Below, in pieces: positions 23,398-34,183 of a DNA stretch of 64,000 nucleotides (positions within the stretch are counted from its first letter, which is position 1; the number at the start of each line of letters is the position of its first letter). Made by a program: the position numbers and the translations under genes. This stretch comes from Annona cherimola (lineage: Eukaryota; Streptophyta; Magnoliopsida; Magnoliales; Annonaceae). Below the pieces are notes generated by a model. It saw only the letters and a program-made list of their open reading frames with translations, was not told where the DNA came from and searched no databases. The stretch is from the NCBI GenBank assembly GCA_030490835.1, contig CM059972.1, positions 5,610,264 through 5,674,263 of the forward strand, written 5' to 3'.

Positions 23398-23750
23398 TAA
23401 ATAAGGAACGCAGTTTCCGGAGATTACTTAACCCAGAAAAGAGAGGGACAGATAGACAGACAGAAACGGTTCAATCCCGTTCTTCTTTCTATTCATCAGC
23501 CCCGTCATCTCAAGGATTTGGATGCATATGCATCAGATCAGTCAGTGCTTTATTGATTGGACCACATTTTTACTATCTTCCTTGATTCTACTCCAGTCAC
23601 TGATAAATATCTTCTTTGCATCCATGGATTTGATGGTTTCGTCATATCTGACCTGCTTTGTTTGTTGTTGTCGTCGCTAACGGGATTGCAGCCTTGCAAT
23701 TTTGAACCACTAATTCTCAAAAAAGATTCTTCACTTGTGTTTCAAGGTAT

Positions 23751-24073
23751 TGTTGAAAATCATATGATGCGGAAGCGTACCTGAATCCATGTGTGTGTAG
23801 ATTTCACCTGTAGACCGAATAAAGTATGGGGTCTTCTCCCTCAACACTTCTCCCTGTGATACTAACGGTAGATGGGAACCACTTGTGATGTGTACACATG
23901 TGAGAGAGGAACCTAGACTCCTCTTTATATAAAGTCCTTCCCATCATGACTCTTAGTAGAAGTGTAGTTCTACCTGGACTCGGATTGCGTACGTATCTCA
24001 GATACGCTGGGCTATCTTTAAATCCAAGACTTATTATTTAATTATGACACCTTATAGGAGTATAATTCTAACA
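23751..24073 (-). repeat. 3' LTR of the Copia element
   Basis: 323 bp, TGTTGAAAATC to TTCTAACA in plus-strand reading, matching 30678-30999 with only scattered differences. Just inside it the minus strand carries a purine tract (AAGTGGGAGAATG), the likely polypurine tract. Confidence 0.93.
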
Positions 24074-24129
24074 TTCTCCCACTTGGCCTAATTAAAATAA
24101 AATTAAGAAATAAAAGAAAATTATACTTA

Positions 24130-24420
24130 GGGTGTGTTTGGTTGGAGGTAAAACTTTTGATGAAAAGTTTTAGAGGTAGAAGTTGTCAAATTGATAGAAA
24201 ATGATGTGATATAATAGGGGTAATGATGAGGAGTGAAGAGAATAAAGTTAAAATAGATAGGTTAGTTGTATGGGTAGTTGTGTAGAAATGATTGAAAAGT
24301 AGGGTAGTTTGTATAGAAAAATGTGAAAAAATAATTAAAAAATAGAGTAGTTATGAAGAGTGAAAAGTTTTGTGTTGAAAAGTTTTAATTGACAAATTTT
24401 GACCCCAAACAAACACACCC
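24130..24420. mobile_element. Tourist-like MITE nested in the Copia element, 291 bp
   Basis: Begins GGGTGTGTTTGG and ends CAAACACACCC, with TTA on both sides (24127-24129 and 24421-24423). This is the best-preserved member of the family in the window and serves as its reference copy. Confidence 0.9.
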
Positions 24421-24900
24421 TTAAAATACAATCCTTGGATTTAACATTTGAAAAATTACCGGACGAGTGCACTCAGTTGAAAAATATGTCCAGTCATTAC
24501 ATACACAATCCAACTTTAATACTTAAGTTAAGAAAAAAATTGTCAATATGGATCATGGCGGTTATATGCAATATATAACATGCTTCCTTCCATGCATCAC
24601 GATATTAACGAACTTACTTAACTAAGTTCTTAATGATAGATTTACAATTATGTGATTTTAATATCCTATATAGATAAAATCTTTTGTTTTCAAATCACAT
24701 AAAATTGTCAACAAAATACTATAATGAAACAAAAGAAAATAATCATCCAATATGAGATCTCAAAATATATCGATTACATCAATAATTGTCTCACATAACA
24801 AGACCCATATTTCTTATATGTCCAGAGAAAACTTTGGGCGCCATAGCCTTAGTCATGGGATCAGCAATCATGTCGGCAGTACCAACAAAACTAATCAATA

Positions 24901-25860
24901 TCAGATGATCATTAATCTTTTCTTGTACTGACATAAACTTAGCATCAATATGCTTGTTACGCCAGTAATTCTTCTATAATTGGAGAAGCTAATCGCTGAT
25001 GAATTGTCACAACTGATTCTCAGAGGTCTAGAGATAGAATCCATAATTTTAAGCTCTGAGATAAATTTCCTCAGCCAAAGTGCATGTAAGGATGCTTCAT
25101 GACAGCCAAAAAATTCAGCTTCCATGGTAGAGTCAACTACACGATTTTGTCTCTCACTCTTCCATGAAACTGCTCCACCGGCTAATAAGAAAATATAGCC
25201 TGATGTGGATCTTCTGCTATCTGTACAACCAGCATAATCTGAATCTGTGTAACCAATAACTTCTAATTGATCAGTTTTTGCATACGTGAGCTCATAATCT
25301 TTAGTCCCTTGGAGATATCTCATTACTTTCTTTACTGCTTTCCAATGTTCAATTCCTGGATTGCTTTGATATCTTCCAAGAAATCCCATTGCATAACTGA
25401 TGTCAGGACGTGTGTAAACTTGCACATACATCATGCTCCCAAGAGCAGAAGCATATGGGATGGACTTCATTTCTTGTTTCTCAATCTCATTCTGTGGACA
25501 CTGATGCAGACCATATTTTTGACCTTTAAAGATTGACACTTCACATGATGAGCAATTTGACATTTGGAATCTTTCTAAAATTTTATTGATATACGCCCTT
25601 TGTGATAAACCTAAAAGTCTTTTAAGTCTATTTCGATGGACCTCAATTCCTATGACACATGATGCCTCACCCATATCTTTCATATCAAAATATTTAGAAA
25701 GGAAACTTTTAGTATTATGTAAAAGACCTAAATCATTAGTAGCAAGCAAAATATCATCTACATATAGAATCAGAAATATAAACTTGCTCCTACTCAACTT
25801 CAGATATATACATTGGTCACCAAATCCAAAGGAAGTGATAACTTTGTTGAACTTTAAATA
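24901..25860 (-). pseudogene. Copia reverse transcriptase (3' part) and RNase H
   Basis: The minus-strand frame from 25797 down contains the RT catalytic motif YVDDILLA and, further on, RNase H segments (GYTDSDYAGCTDSRRSTSG, STMEAEFFG, CDNSSAISFS). The end of RNase H departs from the family after CDNSSAISFS, consistent with a small frame change. It is separated from the upstream RT part by an in-frame TAG at about 25866. Confidence 0.9.
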
Positions 25861-25863
25861 CCA

Positions 25864-26516
25864 CTATCGGGAAGCTTGTTTAAGTCTATATATAGATTTC
25901 TTTAATTTGCATACTAATGTGTTCTTTCCTTCCATTTCAAATCCTTCAAGCTGCACCATGTATACCTCCTCTTCTAAATTCCCATTCAGGAATGCCGTCT
26001 TTACATCCATTTGGTGTAACTCTAAGTCAAAGTAAGCCACTAATACCATAATGATTCTAAATGAGTCTTTTCTGGAGACTGGTGAGAATGTCTCCTTATA
26101 ATCAATGTCTTCTATTTGTGTGAATCCTTTAGCAAAAAGTCTGGCCTTATACCTTTCTACATTACCTTTAGGGTCCCGTTTGGTTTTGAATATCCATTTA
26201 CAACCAACGGGTTTGCTCCCTTTAGGCAACGTAACAAGATCCCAAACTTTATTTTGAAATATGGATTCTAATTCATCTTTCATAGCATTGATCCATAATT
26301 CAGACTTTTCACTATTAATGGCTTCTTTGAATGTCAATGGATCATTTTCAATACAAGGATCGTCAATACGTTCTTCCAAATATATAATGTAGTCATCTGA
26401 AATAGCAGGTCTCCTTATTCGATTAGACCTTCTTGTCTCATTAATATGTTCTACATTATCATATTGATGAATGTTATTTAGAATTGAGATCGATTTATTA
26501 TTAGTCTCTTCCGTGA
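25864..26516 (-). pseudogene. Copia reverse transcriptase, N-terminal part
   Basis: Contains the segments NEWRNAMKDE-like LWINAMKDELES, GCKWIFKTKRDPKG, YKARLFAKGF and MDVKTAFLNGNL of the RVT_2 domain. The frame ends at a TAG (25864-25866) in the place of a codon between ASR and WYLKF. Confidence 0.92.
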
Positions 26517-26517
26517 G

Positions 26518-27315
26518 CTACACAGCAATTTCTGGTTGTTGATCTATCATGTTATGATCAACAATCTCAGTTCTTGCATCTATTGATGATGAATCAGAAG
26601 AAAGGTCTCTGATCTCCTCAAATTCCACATTTTGTGGAGTTGTGCTCCCACTATTTTCGTCATTCTCAATGAATCGAGCTGTTCCGGTCTCAATGATCCT
26701 AGTATTATGAGACGGACTGTAAAATCTATACCCTTTAGACCATTCTGGATACCCAATAAAGAAACAACTAATTATCTTTGGGTCCAATTTCTTTTCTTGT
26801 GGGTTAAGTATCCTTGCTTCTGCTTGACAACCCCAAATATGCATATGTTTCAGACTGGGTTTCCTGCCTGTTCATAACTCAAATGGAGTTTTAGGAACAG
26901 CTTTACTGGGAACTCTGTTGAGGATATACATAGCAGTTTTCAAGGATTCACTCCACAAGAATAAGGGTAAGGATGAGTTGTTAATCATACTTCTCACCAT
27001 ATCCATGAGAGTACGATTTCTCCTTTCAGCAACACCATTTTGTTGGGGAGTTCCGAGCATCGTATATTGAGGTTCAATGTCATTTTCTTCAAGAAATTTA
27101 GCAAATGGACCAGGGATTCGACCTAATTGATCATGTTTACCATAATATTCACCGTCCCTATCAGATCTCACAACTTTAATTTTCCTATCCAATTTCTTTT
27201 CTACTAATTCTTTGAATATTTTAAAAGTGTTCAAAGAATCATATTTTTCATGTAATAAAAAAATAAAACTATAACGTGAGAAATCATCAATAAACGTGAT
27301 AAAGTACTTTTCACC
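26518..27315 (-). pseudogene. Copia integrase
   Basis: Integrase core with the catalytic D of [12 protein letters not shown] and E of [12 protein letters not shown]; the first D lies in HTDICGP, upstream of 27316. The core is broken by an in-frame TGA at about 27316 and again after KTPFEL at about 26872, then continues to the C-terminal part (HIWGCQAEARI, FIGYPEWSKGYRFY). Confidence 0.92.
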
Positions 27316-28015
27316 TCAAATACATGATGAGAATGGACCACAAATATCGGTGTGGATCAATTCTAAAAGTCCATTGTTTCTTGTGGCACTCTTTTTCTGA
27401 GTTTTGGTTTGTTTTCCTTTAATACAATCGATACATATACTAAAATCAGTAAAATCTAGAATAGGTAATACCTCGTCTTTTACTAATCTTAGCATCCTTC
27501 CTTTCGATATGTGACCCAACCTTTTATGCCACAACATGGAGGAATTTTCATCAATCATATCACGTTTATTACCAGCACATACATTTAAGGTAGATGAACA
27601 ATTAATAAATGAGCAATCTGCACTTATTTGATATAAACCATTTAACAATGTTCCAGTTCCAACTAAAATAGAATCTTTAAATAAAGAAAACTTTGAGTTT
27701 GCAAAACTAAAAGAATAACCCATTACATCAAGTTTTGGCAAAGAAATTAAATTTCTAGAAATTGACGGAACATAGAAAATATCATGCAGTTTTAAAAAAT
27801 GCCCTTTGTTAAGGCGAAGCCTGCAATTTCCTACTGCTTTAACTTTAAACTTGGTCAGATTGCCCATTAAGATTGATGACTCATGCGGTTTTGGGTTGCG
27901 GGTTGAATGGAATGCCTGTAAAGAGTTTGAAACATGGATAACAGCACTAGAGTCAATACACCATAAATTAGAGGATACATTTATAAAATTAGTTTCAAGG
28001 CAAACATGTACATAA
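27316..28015 (-). pseudogene. Copia protease and GAG-pre-integrase region
   Basis: The protease active-site region reads CIDSSAVIHVS (D-S-S-A at 27943-27954), where Copia proteases have D-S/T-G-A. The GAG-pre-integrase zinc region follows, with LWHKRLGHISKGRM and CIDCIKGKQT. The frame ends at the TGA after PFSSCI. Confidence 0.9.
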
Positions 28016-28029
28016 TTGTTACCTTTCTT

Positions 28030-28851
28030 TTCGAACCAACTCTTCCGCTTGAGACAATCTTTCTTAAAATGTCATTTCTTTTTACAGAAATGACACTTTT
28101 CAGCGGACTTTTTCAATCCATCCTCTAAGACTTTCTTTAATGAGAATTTATTCTTTCCTTTTCTTTTTTCTGACTTGTACTACTTAGAAGTCAATGTGAA
28201 ATAGATAGTCATTGATCCATCATGCTTTAATCTCTCTTCCTCTTGTACACACATGGATATTAATTCAGTTAAAGTCCATTTCTCCTTTTGTGTGTTATAG
28301 GAGATTTTGAATTGAAAAAACTGAGATGGAAGAGAATTTAAGACAAATATAACTAGGAAAGAGTCAGAGATTTTCATCTCTAGTTCATTAAGTTTCCCAG
28401 CTATATTTGACATTTCCATTATGTGCTTTCGCACTCCACAAATGTCATCATATTTCATTGAAGTCAATTTGTTAGTGAGCATTCCAGTCAATGCTTTATC
28501 TGACCCACTGAATTTTTCTTTAATTGAGTCAAGATAAGTTTTGAAACTTTCATCTTCAGGGTCAGAAATAGAGCCCTTGATGTTCCTTTCGATTGTGCTC
28601 TTTATAATCATAAGTGACAACATGTTGGAACTCTCCCATTTATCAAATTGAATCTTTTGACTATCAGTACTTTCAGGCGTTAAGTCACTAGGTTTAGCAA
28701 CACGAAGGGCTAAATCCAGATCCAAACATCCTAAGGTAATAAGTAATTGCTCATGCCAATCAGAATAATTTGATCCATTAAGTATCGGAATATTAGAAAG
28801 ATGAGATTGAGGAACAGGAGTCATAGCTGTAACGAAAACGATTAAGCTCAC
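28030..28851 (-). pseudogene. Copia gag with zinc knuckle
   Basis: The gag frame at 28851-28180 has the usual opening (PILNGSNYSDWHEQLLITLG) and ends at a TAA. Downstream, in the same orientation, a CCHC knuckle is visible as C-x2-C-x4-H-x4-C, but a TGA occupies the position just before the histidine. At least two stops therefore separate gag from pol. Confidence 0.88.
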
Positions 28852-30663
28852 GTCACCATTATGATTCAGATAAACTATTATGTAACAATTCCATTAACGA
28901 TAATTAATCATAGCTAAAAAAATTTTTTAATTATACAAGCAATAATGCATGATTATATTCAATAATGCTATGATAAACAATAATATGCAATAATTAATTA
29001 TGAATACATAAAGTCAAGAAATTCCCACATTCAGGTAGAAAATTTTCCGCGTTTATGCAGTTCTAGTTAATTATTGATAAAATATTAAATTATAGCTACC
29101 TTCGAGTAGAACTATAATATAATATTCTTTAATAATGCAATTTCTATGCTGAGAAGAAAAATCATGTTATTCTCTCTTTGTTTAATAAATTTGATTAACT
29201 AAACATCTTAGACCCTTTAGGGCAACAAAGACATAAAGATGAACAATATTTATTAAACATAAATTGCATAATAAACAATAATATTTTCTCTCCAATATTT
29301 AATAATTTTGGAAATGTATTTTAGACCCTTTGGGGCAACTAAAATACACAATCAAAATTATTAATATAAATTATAGAGTATAATATATATGAATAATTCA
29401 ATAATAATGATTATTAAATTCATTATGTGCGATTAAATTTCATATTATTTCTTTTGGTCAGCCAAGTAAGTGAGGTGGGGTGTGGGAGGCTCCCCCTGCA
29501 TAGCAGTGACCTAATTAAATAATCACGTGATCCTCTTCAATACTTCTTGCTTAGACACCAACCTCCAGTCATGTCATAGAATATAATCTCACCGTAAAAT
29601 TTAATAATCATAACTTATATAATTATTCATATATTTCGCATGCTGAAAATTAAATAAAAATTAATAAATTATAAATAAATTGCTAACTAAATATTTATAA
29701 ACTAATCACATGAATTAATTGCACATATAATTCAAAAATTTGCATGTATTTGCATAAATATCCAAAAAGTTAGATTTATTGACCTATTTAGCTTAATCAA
29801 ATCCTTCCATTAGATCCAGAATGTCTAAAAATATAGAAAACCACTATTATATTGTTCAATTTGGATAAGAGGATAAAAAATTATGTTAATTTATAATGGG
29901 ACAGTTCATAATGGGTCATGTGTCATCTATTGGGCTGTTGGGTTTTGGGTCTGGACAATTATAAGCTAAAATGGGCTACCCGCACGGGCCTATAAGGTTG
30001 AGCCTGAAAAGTTGGCCCGCCCAGGTGCAATGGGCAGGTTCAATTTGGACTGAAATGGGCTTCAAGGATATGGGCCAACCTCATGGACTTTAATTATTAT
30101 TATTATTATAGTTAAGCATTTAATGCACGGACAGCTGTCATATGTACTAAACAGAAGGAAAAATTCAAGCAAAAATAAATAAATAAATCCATGACATTAA
30201 TTCCAGATTTGGCCGTAATTCCAGATTTGGCTATGAATTCTAGATTAAAAAAAATGTTTTACATGTATACATTTATGCTACCCGGCACATGTATATTATA
30301 TATATACCATAATAATTATATGTCCAAAATAATAATTACATGCACACCGAAAGGAAGAAAAGAAATGCATGCCTACGAAATTTGAACGGATAATAAATTC
30401 CATACGTCCGTGCAACAATTAATATCATATTCTATAAAATATGAATGACATAGGCAGACACATTTTTCTTCATTAATGGCATAATGGGTCTGAATCCACC
30501 CTAAAAAAAATTATGGCATAATGCATTCATACATATTTCAGATTAATGCTTCCACAATAATAATAATAATAATAATAATGAATATTCTGGTACAATAATG
30601 AATATTTCAAGCATAATTAAATATTATGGGCGGAATCTATTATACCCAAAATCGAAATGTGCT

Positions 30664-30675
30664 GCTCTGATACCA
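30664..30675 (-). other. Copia primer binding site (initiator tRNA-Met type)
   Basis: The minus strand reads TGGTATCAGAGC two bases inside the 5' LTR, matching the 3' end complement of plant initiator tRNA-Met, the common Copia primer. Confidence 0.93.
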
Positions 30676-30677
30676 CA

Positions 30678-30999
30678 TGTTGGAAATCATGTGATGCAGA
30701 AGCGTACCTGAATTCATGTGTGTGTAAATTCCACCTGTAGACCGAATAAAGTACGGGGTCTTCTCCTTCAACACTTCTCCCTGTGATACTAGCGGTAGAT
30801 GGGAACCACTTGTGATGTGTACACATGTGAGAGAGGGACCTAGACTCCTCTTTATATAGAGTCTTTCCCATCATGACTCTTAGTAGAAGTGTAGTTCTAC
30901 CTGGACTCGGATTGCGTACGTATCTCAGATATGCTGAGCTATCTTTAAATCCAAGACTTATTATTTAATTAGGACACCTTATAGGAGTATAATCTAACA
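30678..30999 (-). repeat. 5' LTR of the Copia element
   Basis: 322 bp, the partner of 23751-24073. The plus-strand right end AATCTAACA is followed by the GGTAT duplication. Confidence 0.93.
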
Positions 31000-31004
31000 G
31001 GTAT

Positions 31005-31500
31005 ATTATTTATCCACTGGTTTTTTTATTACAGTTTCATGTCTACCTTGGATTCCTCGTCGTCGTCATCATTTTTGAGCAATGCTTTCTTACTCTTTCA
31101 AGATTTAATTTTGCCTTTCATGTACTACTAAAAATAAAATAGTTTTTTTATGGGAAAGAAAGAGTTGTCTAACCAGCCTTACCAGCAAAGTGCCAGTGAG
31201 TACGATTAGAAAGCTCTTATTGACAATAGGATATATCCTTATACACGGCTTGTGAGATACATATAAGAGATTCATCCACCCATGAACATATAGGGTGATC
31301 TGTTTGTTGTGTAGGGGATGCTAGTGAAGATGCTGTTCATTTTTTTTGGAAGTGCAATGTCATTATCTCCTCTTTTGAGCCGAGTCTTAGGAGGATCATT
31401 TTGTCCTCTGATGGTGAATGTCTTAATAATGTCGTGAAACAACTCTATTCCTCCATAAACTCAAAAGCTCCTCTCTTCTTTTGTTGTATTTTGCTGGTAC
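31005..31500 (+). other. Possible LINE zf-RVT remnant and gene relic beside the Copia element
   Basis: At about 31303-31363 a short frame reads CVGDASEDAVHFFWKCNVI, similar to the zf-RVT segment found downstream of LINE reverse transcriptases. It is interrupted by frame changes and no RT is nearby. Just right of the Copia insertion a polypyrimidine/acceptor-like site (tttattacag) precedes an ATG at 31039 whose frame (MSTLDSSSSSS...) stops after about 30 codons. Confidence 0.3.
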
Positions 31501-33360
31501 ATTTGACACTTCAGAAACCTTAGAAAATCAAGTGGTTATTTATTACAATCATTTTAGGCTGTGGATTAATATAACAATATTGCTATGACTCGAATAAAAA
31601 AATTTAGAAAAAATATCTAGAATATCATTTAAAGTCTATAAATCTTCTAAAATAAAAAGAACATAACATATTTATAGAAGTTCTCTAGCAAATCTTAGTG
31701 CTAAAAAAAAACTTATGCAAATAAAAGACTGAAAGAAAATTATGCAAACTCCTAACAAACATAATTTACTAAAAATCATATAAATTGAAATTTACTAAAA
31801 TAGTAAAAAAGAAAAAAATATAAAATTTTTAAGAGTTGCCATGATAGTGCGCTCGAAATAGCTTTTTCTTACATCTGACAACTTCTATTCTTTCACCCAA
31901 ATCATTGATAGCTAAAAATTATCATTTAGTCCTTTATATTTCAACTATTCATCTCACCTTATTTTTATTTTTATATTACAACTTTTTTGATGAAATTATA
32001 TTACAACTTAATCCAACTCAAATATAGATTTTTTCTAAATTTTTTCTTTTAAATCTAACTATATGATCACCACTAAAGACATTACTTTTAAAACGAAAGA
32101 TGAGCTCTTCTAAGTTTGGACCTCTTACATGTATGATTGGGACTACCAACAACACTAACCACGTGGAGACATCGTCTCATCATCTTGATTCCAATAACAT
32201 TTAGGTGGTTTGCATCCTATAAAATAGTTGCTCCCAAAGCACACAACGTCCTCCTATCACCACCGCTCAGCATAGAGCTCTTCCATAACTTTGAAGTTGA
32301 TGCACCCATCCACCATTGTATACCATAAAATATTATTTTTATTTTTAAAATAATATATTCAAGTATTTAGTTGTAAATCAAAAATACATTAACTATTTAA
32401 AATGATTTTAAAACTAAACTAAAGATGATTTATGTAATCAAAATATATTTCATCGAAATTGTTCTATATATTTTGTCATGCATAGAACATAAAGTTTTCA
32501 TATATAAAAAATAAAAATAAAAATTCTATTATCATACATCAAATTTCACTGTTAAGTAGTGATGTATCATATATAATTTTTTTCTTTAAATTTTTCGTAC
32601 TACAGAAATTAACAAAATTTATGAACTTAAATTGAAGTTTTAAGCATGATATATTGTGTTTCAAATTAATATTAATGAAATTTAAAATTAGATAAACATA
32701 AAAGAATTTAAGTGATTATATTCTTGTCACAAAAATTATAGATAAAATCTTTAAAATTCGATGCGTGCATATGCAATGCCAATGTTTGCTTTTAGCTAGA
32801 ATAAAATTTATTAGACGACTTTCCTATCATCCCAAATTGGATGTCTATATATTTAATATCAAAATTTTTGAAATAATATATTTAAAAGGTTATTGAAATT
32901 TTTTTGAAAACATCTTAATTATTAAAAAATAACGAATCTTATAAGTGTTCCTAAAAAATAGATTTATTTATTTTATAAGTTATAAATAATGGAAACATGT
33001 GCAAATTTCTAATGGAAATTGAAAGAGATAGCTCTAGTACAGTAAAAAAATGATAAGATCTTTGTCTTAAGAAAAATGAGTAATCTGTATCATCTTTCTG
33101 ATTATAAAAAAATTGTTTTAAATAATATATTTAATTCTTTATAACTCTAGTTATAAAATTTTAATAGGTTTTTGAGTTTTTAATCTTAACGATCTGAATA
33201 TTTTATTCCAATTTTAATATTAAAATAAAAATGATGCTGTAAATATAGGGTGTGCGTGGTAACCAATTAGCAAAGAAATTTTCTAATTTTTTTTTAATAT
33301 TATACTGCTCTACAATCATTTGGATGATAACTTCATTTACATTTTTTTATAAGTTATAAA
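31501..33360. other. AT-rich intergenic DNA, no gene seen
   Basis: Very AT-rich with no long frame. A short open stretch at 32137-32328 has no recognised domain. Confidence 0.45.
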
Positions 33361-33369
33361 ACACGGAAT

Positions 33370-33645
33370 CTGATAAAGTGCACTTAGATGTACTTAGCTT
33401 CGGTGTACAAAAGTGCACAAACTTATTTTTAAAATTTTTTTTGAATATTTTTTATGCAACTATTAATTTAAATGTAATTTAATAAATATTAAGTTTTACC
33501 AATTTAGGAAATTTGTAACAAATTCAAAAAATCTAAAAAACTTTAAAATTGGTAAAACTTAATACACATGTTAAATAGACTTAGTTTAACAGATGTATAA
33601 AATTCTTTTAAAAAAAATATAAAAAATTAAGGAAAATACGCCGGA
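33370..33645. mobile_element. Degraded foldback MITE
   Basis: The left tip contains GATGTACTTAGCTTCGGTGT and TGCACAAAC. The body has the arms 'taatttaataaatattaagttttaccaattt' and its partial inverse, with 'taaatagacttagttt' near the right. The right tip is largely lost. Confidence 0.45.
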
Positions 33646-34050
33646 TGAAAATTTGGGTTTTCCTCGAAGTTACCCTCTAAAAATTGAATTTGGATTTGGA
33701 GCAGACTAATTAGCTCCTTCATAACGGGCGATGAAAAATGAGTTACTTGTTAAGGCTTCTTATTTCTGGGGAACAATATATGTATCGAAAACGAGCTAAA
33801 TCGAACACGCCTCTTTTAAGTAGATTCGAACACAAGCAAGCTCCGTATTGATCTTGGGTGCTTCTGAATAAGAAAGCATGATTAATATTATTACTGCTAC
33901 ACGTCCCAGCACGAGTGCTGTGCTAGCCGGAAGAGGCTTAAGGAGATTAGAAAATAAAAAAATAAAAAAAGGAAGAATGGATGCGAAAGAAAGAAACAAA
34001 GATGACCTGAAATTTCTATTTCGGTGGTAGGATCATTGATTAGGCTGAGC

Positions 34051-34058
34051 TATATATA
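34051..34058 (+). promoter_or_regulatory. Candidate TATA box of the NLR gene
   Basis: TATATATA lies about 130 bp upstream of the NLR start codon at 34184, in a suitable position if the leader is short. It is assigned from position only. Confidence 0.35.
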
Positions 34059-34183
34059 CTCGCTGAGAATTGATGACTCTTTCTTCTTCGCACGTACATC
34101 GTTTTCTTTAATTTTCCTCAACAATATTGCATTTGTAAGCATCAATCTTATCCTGTTGTTGTTGGATCTCGTGGTACTAAGGA

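Larger units (their letters stand above)
23751..30999 (-). mobile_element. Ty1/Copia LTR retrotransposon, complete but disabled, 7.25 kb
   Basis: The two LTRs (23751-24073 and 30678-30999) are near identical, start TGTTG and end AACA, and are flanked by GGTAT on both sides (23746-23750 and 31000-31004), the usual 5-bp duplication. The primer binding site lies just inside the right LTR. The coding order on the minus strand is gag, protease, integrase, RT, RNase H, which defines Copia. Several in-frame stops and at least one frame change interrupt the coding region, so this copy cannot make its own polyprotein. A Tourist-like MITE lies between the RNase H end and the 3' LTR. Confidence 0.95.
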
